From assembly GCF_011369485.1 (NCBI RefSeq), contig NZ_VXCA01000013.1, positions 158,783-222,782 on the forward strand: 64,000 nt of DNA, written 5' to 3'. Source of the DNA: Pseudomonas atagonensis (GTDB taxonomy: Bacteria > Pseudomonadota > Gammaproteobacteria > Pseudomonadales > Pseudomonadaceae). Position numbers and translations under genes: made by a program. Each line of letters opens with the position of its first letter. The stretch's first letter is position 1. Below, piece after piece: positions 53,443 to 63,244 of the stretch. A model generated the notes under the pieces. That model was not told where the DNA came from. It made no database searches and worked only from the letters and a program-made list of their open reading frames with translations.

Positions 53443-54885
53443 ATGAGCACAGCAATCAGTCCGACTGCTTATAACTATAAGGTAGTCCGCCAGTTCGCCA
53501 TCATGACGGTGGTCTGGGGGATCCTTGGCATGGGGCTCGGTGTCTTCATCGCCTCGCAACTGGTCTGGCCGGAATTGAACTTCGGTCTGCCGTGGACGAG
53601 CTTTGGACGCTTGCGCCCGTTGCACACAAACCTGGTGATTTTCGCCTTCGGTGGTTGTGCACTGTTTGCCACTTCCTACTATGTCGTGCAGCGAACCTGC
53701 CAGACGCGACTGATTTCCGACAGCCTCGCCGCCTTCACCTTTTGGGGATGGCAAGCGGTCATCGTTGGCGCGATCATTACCTTGCCGCTGGGTTACACCA
53801 CCACCAAGGAATACGCGGAACTGGAATGGCCGCTCGCCATTTTGCTGGCCATTGTCTGGGTCACCTACGGCCTGGTGTTCTTCGGCACCATCACCAAGCG
53901 CAAAACCAAGCACATCTATGTCGGTAACTGGTTCTACGGTGCGTTCATCGTGGTGACGGCGATGCTGCACATCGTCAACCACATGTCGTTGCCGGTCAGC
54001 CTGTTCAAGTCGTACTCGGCCTACTCGGGCGCGACCGACGCGATGATCCAGTGGTGGTACGGCCACAACGCAGTGGGTTTCTTCCTGACCACCGGTTTCC
54101 TGGGGATGATGTACTACTTCGTGCCGAAACAGGCCGAACGTCCGATCTACTCCTATCGCCTGTCGATCGTGCACTTCTGGGCACTGATCACCCTGTACAT
54201 CTGGGCCGGCCCGCACCACTTGCACTACACCGCACTGCCGGATTGGGCACAATCGCTGGGCATGGCCATGTCGATCATCCTGCTGGCACCAAGCTGGGGC
54301 GGCATGATCAACGGCATGATGACCCTGTCGGGCGCCTGGCATAAGCTGCGCACCGACCCGATCCTGCGCTTCCTTGTGGTCTCGCTGGCGTTCTACGGCA
54401 TGTCGACCTTCGAAGGTCCGATGATGGCGATCAAGACCGTCAACTCGCTCTCGCACTACACCGACTGGACCATCGGCCACGTACACGCCGGCGCGCTCGG
54501 CTGGGTAGCGATGATCTCGATCGGCGCGATCTACCACATGATCCCGAAACTGTTCGGTCGTGCGCAGATGCACAGCGTCGGTCTGATCAACGCGCACTTC
54601 TGGCTCGCAACCATCGGCACCGTGCTGTACATCGCTTCGATGTGGGTCAACGGCATCACTCAAGGCCTGATGTGGCGTGCAATCAACGACGACGGCACCC
54701 TCACCTACTCGTTCGTCGAAGCGCTGCAGGCCAGCCACCCGGGCTACATCGTCCGTGCACTGGGCGGTGCATTCTTCGCCAGCGGCATGTTCCTGATGGC
54801 TTACAACGTCTGGCGCACCGTGCGCGCCTCGAACCCGGCTGAAGCCGAAGCCGCTGCCCAGATCGCTGTCGTTGGAGCTCACTGA
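53443..54885 (+). CDS. ccoN: cbb3-type cytochrome c oxidase subunit I (second copy)
   Basis: A 480-residue catalytic subunit, closely similar to the first copy along its whole length, with the same heme and CuB ligands shifted by one residue (first His at 61) and a slightly longer C-terminus ([15 protein letters not shown]). Position next to ccoGHIS by Pseudomonas gene order suggests the first isoform (cco1). Its stop overlaps the ccoO start by one base (TGATG). An ANR-like box lies upstream. Confidence 0.95.
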   Translation: MSTAISPTAYNYKVVRQFAIMTVVWGILGMGLGVFIASQLVWPELNFGLPWTSFGRLRPLHTNLVIFAFGGCALFATSYYVVQRTCQTRLISDSLAAFTFWGWQAVIVGAIITLPLGYTTTKEYAELEWPLAILLAIVWVTYGLVFFGTITKRKTKHIYVGNWFYGAFIVVTAMLHIVNHMSLPVSLFKSYSAYSGATDAMIQWWYGHNAVGFFLTTGFLGMMYYFVPKQAERPIYSYRLSIVHFWALITLYIWAGPHHLHYTALPDWAQSLGMAMSIILLAPSWGGMINGMMTLSGAWHKLRTDPILRFLVVSLAFYGMSTFEGPMMAIKTVNSLSHYTDWTIGHVHAGALGWVAMISIGAIYHMIPKLFGRAQMHSVGLINAHFWLATIGTVLYIASMWVNGITQGLMWRAINDDGTLTYSFVEALQASHPGYIVRALGGAFFASGMFLMAYNVWRTVRASNPAEAEAAAQIAVVGAH

Positions 54886-55493
54886 TGAAGCATGAAGCTG
54901 TCGAGAAGAACATTGGCCTGTTGGCCTTCTTCATGGTCATCGCCGTCAGCGTTGGCGGCCTGACCCAAATCGTTCCGCTGTTTTTCCAGGACGTCACCAA
55001 CAAACCGGTCGAGGGCATGAAGCCGCGTTCGGCGCTGGAACTGGAAGGCCGCGACGTTTACATCGCCAACGGCTGTGTCGGCTGCCACTCGCAGATGATC
55101 CGTCCGTTCCGTGCCGAAACCGAACGCTACGGCCATTACTCGGTCGCCGGTGAAAGCGTCTGGGATCACCCGTTCCTGTGGGGTTCCAAGCGTACCGGCC
55201 CGGACCTGGCCCGCGTCGGCGGTCGTTACTCCGATGACTGGCAGCGTGCGCACTTATACAACCCGCGCAACGTGGTGCCTGAGTCGAAAATGCCGGCTTA
55301 CCCGTTCCTCGTGGAGAACAAGCTCGACGGTAAGGACACCGCTAAAAAAATGGAGGTCTTGCGCACGCTCGGCGTCCCTTACACCGACGAAGACATCGCC
55401 GGTGCAAAGGATGCTGTGAAGGGCAAAACCGAAATGGACGCGCTGGTGGCCTATCTGCAAGGCCTGGGCACCATCATCAAAAGCAAACGGTGA
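54885..55493 (+). CDS. ccoO: cbb3-type cytochrome c oxidase subunit II (second copy)
   Basis: A 202-residue mono-heme cytochrome c subunit with an N-terminal anchor and CVGCH at about 64-68, co-linear with the first copy. Differences concentrate near residues 140-160 ([18 protein letters not shown] here). Translation is coupled to ccoN by the overlapping TGATG. Confidence 0.95.
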   Translation: MKHEAVEKNIGLLAFFMVIAVSVGGLTQIVPLFFQDVTNKPVEGMKPRSALELEGRDVYIANGCVGCHSQMIRPFRAETERYGHYSVAGESVWDHPFLWGSKRTGPDLARVGGRYSDDWQRAHLYNPRNVVPESKMPAYPFLVENKLDGKDTAKKMEVLRTLGVPYTDEDIAGAKDAVKGKTEMDALVAYLQGLGTIIKSKR

Positions 55494-55498
55494 TCTAG

Positions 55499-55684
55499 AT
55501 GGATATCGGGATGATTCGAGGCCTGGGCACCGTTGTTGTGATGGTTGCCTTCATCGGCCTGGCGTTGTGGGTATTCAGCCCCAAGCGCAAGTCGGAGTTT
55601 GAAGACGCGACCTTGCTGCCTTTCGCGGATGATCCCGAAGCCATCAAGCACGTCGAGCAAGCTTCTAGGAGTAACAAAGAATGA
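55499..55684 (+). CDS. ccoQ: cbb3 oxidase small subunit CcoQ (second copy)
   Basis: A 61-residue single-helix protein ([17 protein letters not shown]) with [23 protein letters not shown], matching the first copy in layout. It starts five bases after ccoO and overlaps ccoP by four bases. Confidence 0.92.
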   Translation: MDIGMIRGLGTVVVMVAFIGLALWVFSPKRKSEFEDATLLPFADDPEAIKHVEQASRSNKE

Positions 55685-56664
55685 CTACATTCTGGAGTCT
55701 GTACGTCACAGTCCTCAGTCTCGGTACGATCTTTTCCCTGACCTGGCTGCTGCTGTCGACCCGCAAGGGCCAGCGCAGCGAGCAGACGGACGAGACGGTC
55801 GGCCACTCCTTCGACGGGATCGAGGAGTACGACAACCCGCTGCCGAAATGGTGGTTCATGCTGTTCGTCGGCACCATCGTTTTTGCCTTGGGTTACCTGG
55901 TGCTGTACCCGGGCCTGGGCAACTGGAAAGGCCTGCTGCCGGGCTACAACTACCTCGATAACGACAAGCAGACCGCGTTCGCCAACGGCCAGACCGGCTG
56001 GACCGGCGTGCACGAGTGGGAAAAGGAAATGGCTCGCTCGGACGCCAAGTTCGGTCCGATCTTCGCCAAGTTCGCCGCCATGCCGATCGAAGAAGTGGCC
56101 AAGGATCCGCAAGCCCTGAAGATGGGGGGCCGCCTGTTCGCCTCCAACTGCTCGGTCTGCCACGGTTCCGATGCCAAGGGCGCTTACGGTTTCCCGAACC
56201 TGACCGACGCCGACTGGCGCTGGGGCGGCGAGCCGGAAACCATCAAGACCACCATCATGGGCGGTCGTCACGCGGTGATGCCGGCCTGGGCCGATGTCAT
56301 CGGCGAGCAAGGCGTCGCCGACGTTGCAGCCTTCGTGGTGACCCAACTCGATGGTCGCAAACTGCCGGAAGACACCAAGGCCGACCCGGCCAACGGCCAG
56401 AAACTCTTCGCCGCCAACTGCGTGGCGTGCCACGGCCCGGAAGGTAAAGGCACCCCGGCGATGGGTGCGCCTAACCTGACCCACCCGGCGGCGTTCATCT
56501 ACGGTTCGAGCTTCGCGCAACTGCAGCAGACCATCCGGTACGGCCGTCAGGGCCAGATGCCTGCGCAGGAACAACTGCAGGGCAACGACAAGGTGCACCT
56601 GCTGGCGGCGTATGTTTACAGCTTGTCCCACGGTGAAAAAGCACCGGAAGCCGAGGCGCAATAA
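55681..56664 (+). CDS. ccoP: cbb3-type cytochrome c oxidase subunit III, di-heme (second copy)
   Basis: A 327-residue di-heme subunit with two N-terminal helices and CSVCH and CVACH heme motifs. It carries about 13 extra residues ([14 protein letters not shown] region) before [13 protein letters not shown] relative to the first copy. It ends the second ccoNOQP operon and is followed at once by a very strong hairpin. Confidence 0.95.
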   Translation: MTTFWSLYVTVLSLGTIFSLTWLLLSTRKGQRSEQTDETVGHSFDGIEEYDNPLPKWWFMLFVGTIVFALGYLVLYPGLGNWKGLLPGYNYLDNDKQTAFANGQTGWTGVHEWEKEMARSDAKFGPIFAKFAAMPIEEVAKDPQALKMGGRLFASNCSVCHGSDAKGAYGFPNLTDADWRWGGEPETIKTTIMGGRHAVMPAWADVIGEQGVADVAAFVVTQLDGRKLPEDTKADPANGQKLFAANCVACHGPEGKGTPAMGAPNLTHPAAFIYGSSFAQLQQTIRYGRQGQMPAQEQLQGNDKVHLLAAYVYSLSHGEKAPEAEAQ

Positions 56665-56678
56665 GGTCGATAACTGAT

Positions 56679-56724
56679 AACGACAACGGCCCCGTTCATT
56701 TCCATGAACGGGGCCGTTGTCGTT
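56679..56724. terminator. Bidirectional terminator-like hairpin between ccoP and the metallophosphoesterase gene
   Basis: A perfect 21-bp stem (56679-56699 with 56704-56724, arms reading AACGACAACGGCCCCGTTCAT and its complement) has a four-base loop and sits between two convergent genes. It lacks a long T tract. Confidence 0.75.
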
Positions 56725-56737
56725 CCATACCGGCTTT

Positions 56738-57757
56738 TTAACGAATTTCGATGGTGTCGATTTCTTCAAGCGTCTTGCGCCAGTCATTGGCGCTGACCTG
56801 ATACACCTTCATTGACTTGCGATCCCCGGCAATGCTGATCGTCAGATACGACTGATTGGACGCCCCACCGCTGAGATAGACAGGCACACTCCCGAACACT
56901 CTTTCGACACTGCGTTTACTGTAATTCCCCACACGCTGGTGATAATGACCGGCGAACACTGCGGTCACTTTGTATCGTTCGATCATTTCCTTGAACCTGG
57001 TGATCTGCTCGGCCGAGCCCTTCCAGTCATCAGGCTTGTGCATATTGAGCAGAATGATCTGACCTTTTACACGCGCCGCTTTCAAATCCTTTTCCAGCCA
57101 GTCGAGTGAGTCGGTTATCGCATACAGCGTTGGCACGCCCCAATCATATGCGGTGAATTGAGTGCTGTAAGTAGGCTCATTGTTCAGCTGAACCACATGC
57201 ACATCCCCATAATCCTTTGAATAAGCAAGACTGCCACTAAGGCGTCTTTTAATGGTGCTCTCACTGTCGTAGCTCATATCCAGGCCTGGCAACTTGCCAA
57301 AATATCGCTCTTTAAAATCAACGATACTTCCCGCTGCGCAATTATTCAGAAAGCAGTCATCGACGTTATTTTCGTAATCATGATTACCCAGACCGTAGTC
57401 ATAGTTGCCTGCCAGTTGTTTATCCAGTATTTCCCGGACAGTGGCCCGCTCAGACCCGTGACCGAATGCCGTCATGTCACCGTTGATCATGACAGGTACA
57501 TTGTTTGGATTGAGAACGACACTCCTTCGGAAATCTGCAATGTCGGCGTATTGGGTTTCAATTAACCAGCGCGAACGCTTATCTCGATCCGAGGAAGATT
57601 CCTTGTCGCCGTCATCAGAAGCTTCAGTCCAAGGAAACTGCGGGTCCGATGCAAAAACAAAACGACTCGGGGAGTAATCGGCCTGCGCAGTATTAATGAA
57701 AACTGCAAGCGCACTAAAAAACAGACTGCCAAAATACGAAAACTTATTATTAAACAT
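56738..57757 (-). CDS. Secreted calcineurin-like metallophosphoesterase
   Basis: The 339-residue protein begins with a signal peptide (hydrophobic GSLFFSALAVFINT, cleavage likely after TAQA). The binuclear metal site is visible in order: FASDPQFPW, INGDMTAFGHG, GLGNHDYE, LNMHKPDD and FAGHYHQ. It should hydrolyse phosphate esters in the periplasm or outside; the substrate is unknown. Two cysteines in DDCFLNNCAAGS could form a disulphide. Base composition is clearly AT-richer than the flanking cco genes, and it interrupts the usual ccoNOQP-ccoGHIS adjacency, which suggests an insertion. Confidence 0.85.
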   Translation of the reverse strand: MFNNKFSYFGSLFFSALAVFINTAQADYSPSRFVFASDPQFPWTEASDDGDKESSSDRDKRSRWLIETQYADIADFRRSVVLNPNNVPVMINGDMTAFGHGSERATVREILDKQLAGNYDYGLGNHDYENNVDDCFLNNCAAGSIVDFKERYFGKLPGLDMSYDSESTIKRRLSGSLAYSKDYGDVHVVQLNNEPTYSTQFTAYDWGVPTLYAITDSLDWLEKDLKAARVKGQIILLNMHKPDDWKGSAEQITRFKEMIERYKVTAVFAGHYHQRVGNYSKRSVERVFGSVPVYLSGGASNQSYLTISIAGDRKSMKVYQVSANDWRKTLEEIDTIEIR

Positions 57758-58110
57758 AGACTTCTTTTCCGGTAATAAAAGTTAGCGAAAGACTCATTCC
57801 ATCGCTTGCCCCCAAAGTAACCAACAGAACACCGCAACACAATCACCACACCCTCAAACTTTAATTAACCATATTTCACTACTTACACCAAATTCAAACT
57901 CATCATTGGCTGCAATACTTTAAATAAACAATCGCACAAACTTTGACAATGTTCCGACTTCATACGCGACACCAGTCTGCAAGCTCCGGATAACGCGACT
58001 GGCTCACATTTGGCAATGCAATGTCGATGGGCCAATCTGCCGACAGACGATATCGTCCTGATCTGAAACCGCAGGCGACGCCTGCATACCACCTGGCAAG
58101 GATGCCCTTC
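57758..58110. other. AT-rich intergenic region without a recognised gene
   Basis: 353 bases between the divergent metallophosphoesterase and small hypothetical genes. It should hold promoters for both. No repeat, RNA or conserved site was recognised. Confidence 0.6.
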
Positions 58111-58302
58111 ATGACCAAACCAAACGAAAGTCCGAACACTGCACAGTCGATCCCGGACTGCGTACCCCCCGTTAAAAATGACACGACCAACGAGACCGGA
58201 AACCGGTCGAGTCAGAAGCGATCTTTCATCGACGAAAGTGCTGCGGACAAAAAGCATGGTTCCGGCGGGCTCGACACCCTGGGCGGCGGCCGACTGCCTT
58301 GA
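58111..58302 (+). CDS. Small hypothetical hydrophilic protein
   Basis: A 63-residue protein whose ATG at 58111 has AAGGA eight bases upstream. It is polar and probably disordered (many Asn, Ser, Asp, Lys; ends GGLDTLGGGRLP). There is no membrane segment or known motif. A hairpin follows 17 bases after the stop, supporting a real transcription unit. Family not recognised. Confidence 0.5.
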   Translation: MTKPNESPNTAQSIPDCVPPVKNDTTNETGNRSSQKRSFIDESAADKKHGSGGLDTLGGGRLP

Positions 58303-58319
58303 TCGCTGAATGAAAAACC

Positions 58320-58339
58320 GGGCAACGTTCGCGTTGCCC
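58320..58339 (+). terminator. Hairpin after the small hypothetical gene
   Basis: GGGCAACG pairs perfectly with CGTTGCCC around a TTCG tetraloop, followed by CTCCTCT. This is a stable UUCG-type hairpin with a modest pyrimidine tail. Confidence 0.6.
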
Positions 58340-58395
58340 TCCTCTGCTGCCATCGCGCAACACCGATATCGGCAGTACCTGTCAGCTATAGTCAA

Positions 58396-58409
58396 TTGAC
58401 CTGCGTCAT
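58396..58409 (+). promoter_or_regulatory. ANR/FNR-like box upstream of ccoG
   Basis: TTGAC-CTGC-GTCAT has the same half-sites as the box upstream of the second ccoN and lies about 175 bases before the ccoG start. The long distance to the gene and the lack of an obvious -10 make it tentative. Confidence 0.45.
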
Positions 58410-58576
58410 GCTTTGCTGAATTCGCTACACCATTCAGGTTTTTTTCCCAACGCGACCAAAGGTCGCACCCTTGATCCAGAGCGACAGGCGTATCATTGCG
58501 CCACTGCAACACCTCTTTCTGACCTGGGTTGGCACGTATCGACCGAGGCATTTTTCCACTGCCGTGGGATGCAATG

Positions 58577-59992
58577 ATGAGCAACCAGATTCCGGTACAC
58601 GACGTCACGCCACCGAGCAAAAACACGAACAACAGCGTCGACCTTTACGCCTCACGAGAAAAAATCTACACCCGCGCTTTCACCGGGCTGTTCCGCAATC
58701 TGCGGATGATGGGCGGCGCCGCTTTGTTTCTGCTGTATTTCGGTACGGTGTGGCTGAACTGGGGTGGCCATCAGGCCGTGTGGTGGAACCTGCCCGAGCG
58801 CAAGTTCTTCATCTTCGGCGCCACCTTCTGGCCCCAGGACTTCATCCTGCTGTCGGGCTTGTTGATCATTGCCGCGTTCGGCCTGTTTTTCATCACCGTG
58901 TATGCCGGCCGGGTCTGGTGCGGTTACACCTGCCCGCAAAGCGTGTGGACGTGGATTTTCATGTGGTGCGAGAAGGTCACCGAAGGCGACCGCAACCAGC
59001 GCATCAAGCTCGACAAGGCGCCGATGAGCGCCAACAAATTCCTGCGTAAATGTGCCAAACACACGATGTGGTTATTGATCGGTTTTGTCACCGGCATGAC
59101 CTTCGTCGGTTACTTCTCGCCCATTCGCGAACTGGTCTTCGAGTTCTTCACCGGCCAGGCCGATGGCTGGTCGTACTTCTGGGTCGGTTTCTTCACCCTC
59201 GCCACTTATGGCAATGCCGGATGGTTGCGTGAGCAGGTGTGCATCTACATGTGTCCGTATGCGCGCTTCCAGAGCGTGATGTTCGACAAGGACACGCTGA
59301 TCGTTTCCTACGACCCGCGTCGCGGCGAAAGCCGTGGCCCACGCAAGAAAGGCGTCGACTACAAGGCCATGGGCCTGGGCGATTGCATCGATTGCACCAT
59401 GTGCGTGCAGGTCTGCCCGACCGGCATCGACATCCGCGACGGCCTGCAGATCGAATGCATTGGCTGCGCGGCGTGTATCGACGCCTGCGACAGCATCATG
59501 GACAAGATGGACTACCCGCGCGGCCTGATCAGCTACACCACCGAGCACAACCTCTCCGGGCAGAAAACCCATAAACTGCGGCCACGCCTGATCGGCTACG
59601 CAGTGGTGCTGCTGGCGATGATCAGCCTGCTGGTGACCGCGTTCTTTATGCGCTCGCTGGTTGGTTTCGACGTCAGCAAGGACCGCGTGCTGTACCGCGA
59701 AAACGCCGAAGGCCGGATCGAAAACGTCTACAGCCTGAAGATCATGAACAAGGACCAGCGCGACCACACCTACGTGCTGGAAGCCGCCGGTCTGCCGGAT
59801 CTGCGACTGCAAGGCAAGCGCGAGATCAAGGTGCCGGCGGGCGAGATTTTCAGCATGCCGGTCGAATTGTCGAGTGCACCCGAACAACTTCCATCGAGCA
59901 CCAACGAGGTGAAATTCATCCTCAAGGACGCCGATGACGACAGCGTCCACGTTGAAGCCAAGAGCCGATTCATCGGCCCACAAATCCGTTGA
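58577..59992 (+). CDS. ccoG: cbb3 oxidase assembly protein CcoG (polyferredoxin, copper reduction)
   Basis: A 471-residue membrane protein with several helices flanking cysteine-rich segments: WCGYTCPQSVW, CIYMCPYARF and two 4Fe-4S motifs, CIDCTMCVQVCP and CIGCAACIDAC. A C-terminal periplasmic Ig-like domain (about 360-471) follows. Family members reduce copper for CuB insertion into CcoN. I chose the second of two adjacent ATGs (58577, MSNQIPVHDV). It heads the ccoGHIS operon. Confidence 0.93.
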   Translation: MSNQIPVHDVTPPSKNTNNSVDLYASREKIYTRAFTGLFRNLRMMGGAALFLLYFGTVWLNWGGHQAVWWNLPERKFFIFGATFWPQDFILLSGLLIIAAFGLFFITVYAGRVWCGYTCPQSVWTWIFMWCEKVTEGDRNQRIKLDKAPMSANKFLRKCAKHTMWLLIGFVTGMTFVGYFSPIRELVFEFFTGQADGWSYFWVGFFTLATYGNAGWLREQVCIYMCPYARFQSVMFDKDTLIVSYDPRRGESRGPRKKGVDYKAMGLGDCIDCTMCVQVCPTGIDIRDGLQIECIGCAACIDACDSIMDKMDYPRGLISYTTEHNLSGQKTHKLRPRLIGYAVVLLAMISLLVTAFFMRSLVGFDVSKDRVLYRENAEGRIENVYSLKIMNKDQRDHTYVLEAAGLPDLRLQGKREIKVPAGEIFSMPVELSSAPEQLPSSTNEVKFILKDADDDSVHVEAKSRFIGPQIR

Positions 59993-60003
59993 GAGAACTG
60001 AAC

Positions 60004-60543
60004 ATGCCCGCAGCAAACGCCGCAAGTCCCTGGTACAAGCACCTCTGGCCATGGATCATCATCGGGATTCTGGCCTGCTCGGTGACCCTGACCTTGTCGA
60101 TGGTGACCATCGCGGTGAACAACCCGGACAACCTCGTCAACGACAACTATTACGAGGCGGGCAAAGGCATCAACCGTTCGCTGGACCGTGAGCTGCTGGC
60201 GCAAAACCTGAAGATGCGCGCTGCCGTGCATCTGGACGACGTCACCGGCGAAGTGGATCTGCGTTTGAGCGGCGACAGCCAGCCAAAGACGCTGGAACTG
60301 AACCTGATCTCGCCGACTCAGCCGGAGAAGGATCGCAAAATTGTTCTGTCCCGCAGCGAAACGGAAACCGGACGTTACATCGGCCAGTTGAGCGACAAGA
60401 TCGAAGGGCGTCGGTTTGTCGAATTGCTGGGTACTCAGGACGACCACGTCTGGCGCATGTTCGAAGAAGAACTGGTCAGCCATGACAAGGATCTGCTGCT
60501 CGGCGATGAGCCGCTGCAAGGCGCTGAAGACCTGAAGAAGTGA
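60004..60543 (+). CDS. ccoH: cbb3 oxidase assembly protein CcoH (FixH family)
   Basis: A 179-residue protein with one N-terminal helix (WPWIIIGILACSVTLTLSMVTI) followed by the FixH signature VNNPDNLVNDNYYEAGKGINR and a periplasmic domain. It is needed for maturation or stability of the cbb3 complex. It starts 11 bases after ccoG with GAGAG upstream. Confidence 0.9.
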   Translation: MPAANAASPWYKHLWPWIIIGILACSVTLTLSMVTIAVNNPDNLVNDNYYEAGKGINRSLDRELLAQNLKMRAAVHLDDVTGEVDLRLSGDSQPKTLELNLISPTQPEKDRKIVLSRSETETGRYIGQLSDKIEGRRFVELLGTQDDHVWRMFEEELVSHDKDLLLGDEPLQGAEDLKK

Positions 60544-60557
60544 ATCAAAGTCAAAAG

Positions 60558-60726
60558 CCCCTCACCCTAGCGCTCCCGAAACGTCGGACCGCCCGGAGGG
60601 AGAGGGAACTGGTCTCGGGTGTTTACATAATCGATGTATGCCAGTGACGATAGCGCTGACTGAACCCATTAATCCGGCCACCACCGATCGGCTCCCTCTC
60701 CCTCCGAGAGAGGGCTGGGGTGAGGG
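60558..60726. repeat. Nested inverted repeats (REP-type doublet) inside the ccoGHIS operon
   Basis: Outer arms of the CCCTCACCC...GGGTGAGGG type (60558-60575 and 60708-60726) enclose a perfect 14-bp inner pair CGGAGGGAGAGGGA (60594-60607) and TCCCTCTCCCTCCG (60693-60706). It separates ccoH from ccoI by 228 bases and is related to the repeat at 48909-48960. Confidence 0.75.
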
Positions 60727-60771
60727 CAAGCGGATCACTCGACTCCAAGGGTTTATCCCCTCGACAATGCC

Positions 60772-63222
60772 ATGACCACCCCACTCCCTTGCTACCACTG
60801 CGCCCTGCCCGTCCCGTCCGGCAGCCGCTTTACCGCCGTCGTCCTCGGGGAACCCCGCGAATTCTGCTGCCCCGGCTGCCAGGCCGTGGCCGAAGCCATC
60901 GTCGCCGGCGGCCTGGAAAGTTATTACCAGCATCGCAGCGAAGCCTCCGCCAACCCTGAAGCATTGCCGGTGCAACTGACTGATGAACTGGCACTGTACG
61001 ACCGCGCCGATGTGCAACAACCTTTCGTCCGCCACGAAGGTGAGCTGGCCGAAACCACCCTGCTGATGGAAGGCATCAGTTGTGCCGCGTGCGGCTGGCT
61101 GATCGAGAAACACCTGCGCACCTTGCCCGCCGTGGCCGAGGCGCGACTGAACCTGTCCAACCATCGCCTGCATGTGCGCTGGGCCGACGCGCAATTGCCG
61201 CTGAGCCAGATCCTCGCCGAACTGCGCCACATCGGTTACGCCGCCCATCCTTATCAAGCCGACCGCGCCAGCGAACAACTGGCCAGCGAGAACCGTCTGG
61301 CTCTGCGACAGCTCGGGGTGGCCGGGCTGCTGTGGTTTCAGGCGATGATGGCGACCATGGCGACATGGCCGGAATTCAACATCGACCTCAGCCCGGAACT
61401 GCACACGATCCTGCGCTGGGTCGCGCTGTTTCTCACCACGCCGATTGTGTTTTACAGCTGCGCGCCGTTCTTCAAGGGGGCGATGCGCGACCTGCGCACT
61501 CGTCACCTGACCATGGACGTGTCGGTGTCGCTGGCCATCGGCAGCGCCTACGTTGCGGGGATCTGGACGTCGATCACTGGCGTCGGCGAGTTGTATTTCG
61601 ACGCGGTCGGCATGTTCGCCCTGTTCCTGCTCGCCGGGCGCTATCTGGAGCGACGTGCCCGCGAACGCACCGCCGCCGCCACCGCACAGCTAGTCAATCT
61701 GTTGCCGGCCTCGTGCCTGCGCCTGGACGACAACAACCAGAGCGAGCGCATCCTGCTCAGCGAATTGCGCCTTGGCGATCAGATTCTGGTGCAGCCCGGT
61801 TCGATCCTGCCGGCGGACGGCAAGATCCTCGACGGCCAATCGAGCATCGACGAGTCACTGCTGACCGGTGAATACCTGCCGCAACCGCGCTCGCCGGGTG
61901 ACGCGGTGACCGCCGGTACACTCAACGTCGAAGGCGCATTGACCGTTGAAGTGCAGGCGCTGGGGCACGATACGCGATTGTCCGCCATCGTCCGTTTGCT
62001 CGATCGTGCGCAGGCCGAAAAACCGCGACTGGCAGAAATCGCCGACCGCGCGGCGCAATGGTTCCTGCTGCTCTCGCTGATTGCCGCAGCGGCCATCGGC
62101 CTGTTGTGGTGGGAACTGGATTCGTCGCGCGCCTTCTGGATCGTCCTCGCCATGCTGGTTGCGACTTGCCCGTGCGCGCTGTCGTTGGCGACCCCGACCG
62201 CCCTCACGGCGGCCACCGGCACCTTGCACAAACTGGGTCTGTTACTGACGCGCGGTCATGTACTGGAAGGCCTGAATCAAATCGACACGGTGATTTTCGA
62301 CAAGACCGGCACGCTCACCGAGGGGCGTCTGGTGCTGCGTTCCATTCGCCCGCTCGGGGCGCTGAATGGCGAGCAATGCCTGAGCCTTGCCGCCGCTTTG
62401 GAAAACCGCTCGGAACACCCGATTGCCCGCGCCTTTGGGCGGGCACCGCTGGCGGCGGAGGAAGTCCACAGCACACCGGGCCTCGGCCTCGAAGGTCTGG
62501 TTGGCGAGCAGCGCCTGCGCATTGGCCAGTCTGCGTTTGTCTGCGCCCTGAGCAACGCACCGCCACCGGCAATGCCCGACGAACCGGGCCAATGGCTGCT
62601 GCTCGGCGACGCTCAAGGCCCGCTGGCATGGTTCGTCCTCGACGACCGCTTGCGTGACGATGCTCCGGCCCTGCTCGCGGCGTGCAAGGCGCGCGGCTGG
62701 CGGACGTTGCTGTTGTCCGGCGACAGCTCGCCGATGGTCGCCAGTGTCGCCGCCGAACTGGGCATCGACGAAGCCCGAGGTGGCTTGCGCCCGGACGACA
62801 AGCTGCAAGTGCTGCAACAATTGCACAAGCAAGGACGCAAAGTGCTGATGCTCGGCGATGGCGTCAATGACGTACCGGTGCTGGCCGCGGCCGACATCAG
62901 CGTGGCCATGGGCTCGGCCACCGATCTGGCGAAAACCAGCGCCGATGCCGTGCTGCTGTCCAATCGCCTCGACGCACTGGTGCAAGCGTTCACCCTGGCC
63001 CGTCGCACCCGCCGGGTAATCATCGAGAACCTGCTGTGGGCCGCGCTGTACAATGGCCTCATGTTGCCGTTTGCCGCGCTCGGCTGGATCACTCCGGTGT
63101 GGGCCGCTGTCGGCATGTCGATCAGTTCGTTGACCGTGGTGCTCAACGCCCTGCGCCTGACTCGCCTGCCGAGTGCGCCGGCTGTTCGTACCTCGTCAGA
63201 AACCCGTCCGCTGCCGGCCTGA
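60772..63222 (+). CDS. ccoI: Copper-transporting P-type ATPase CcoI (FixI/CopA2)
   Basis: An 816-residue P1B-type ATPase that moves copper out of the cytoplasm for cbb3 assembly. The N-terminal region has a cysteine-rich stretch (CYHCALPVPSG, FCCPGCQAV) and a heavy-metal-associated domain with GISCAACGW. Eight membrane segments carry the transport motif CPC at Cys466-Cys468; the phosphorylated Asp510 lies in DKTGT, and GDGVNDVPVLAAAD is the hinge motif. The ribosome site is weak, and a REP-type element lies just upstream, so coupling to ccoH is unclear. Confidence 0.93.
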   Translation: MTTPLPCYHCALPVPSGSRFTAVVLGEPREFCCPGCQAVAEAIVAGGLESYYQHRSEASANPEALPVQLTDELALYDRADVQQPFVRHEGELAETTLLMEGISCAACGWLIEKHLRTLPAVAEARLNLSNHRLHVRWADAQLPLSQILAELRHIGYAAHPYQADRASEQLASENRLALRQLGVAGLLWFQAMMATMATWPEFNIDLSPELHTILRWVALFLTTPIVFYSCAPFFKGAMRDLRTRHLTMDVSVSLAIGSAYVAGIWTSITGVGELYFDAVGMFALFLLAGRYLERRARERTAAATAQLVNLLPASCLRLDDNNQSERILLSELRLGDQILVQPGSILPADGKILDGQSSIDESLLTGEYLPQPRSPGDAVTAGTLNVEGALTVEVQALGHDTRLSAIVRLLDRAQAEKPRLAEIADRAAQWFLLLSLIAAAAIGLLWWELDSSRAFWIVLAMLVATCPCALSLATPTALTAATGTLHKLGLLLTRGHVLEGLNQIDTVIFDKTGTLTEGRLVLRSIRPLGALNGEQCLSLAAALENRSEHPIARAFGRAPLAAEEVHSTPGLGLEGLVGEQRLRIGQSAFVCALSNAPPPAMPDEPGQWLLLGDAQGPLAWFVLDDRLRDDAPALLAACKARGWRTLLLSGDSSPMVASVAAELGIDEARGGLRPDDKLQVLQQLHKQGRKVLMLGDGVNDVPVLAAADISVAMGSATDLAKTSADAVLLSNRLDALVQAFTLARRTRRVIIENLLWAALYNGLMLPFAALGWITPVWAAVGMSISSLTVVLNALRLTRLPSAPAVRTSSETRPLPA

Positions 63223-63244
63223 GCCGCGCGGGCATGGAGTACCG

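Noticed and set aside
57883..58632. 249-codon minus-strand frame opposite the small hypothetical gene and the ccoG start
   Set aside because: It overlaps the strongly supported ccoG start and a terminator-like hairpin; Cys/Arg-rich with no motif.
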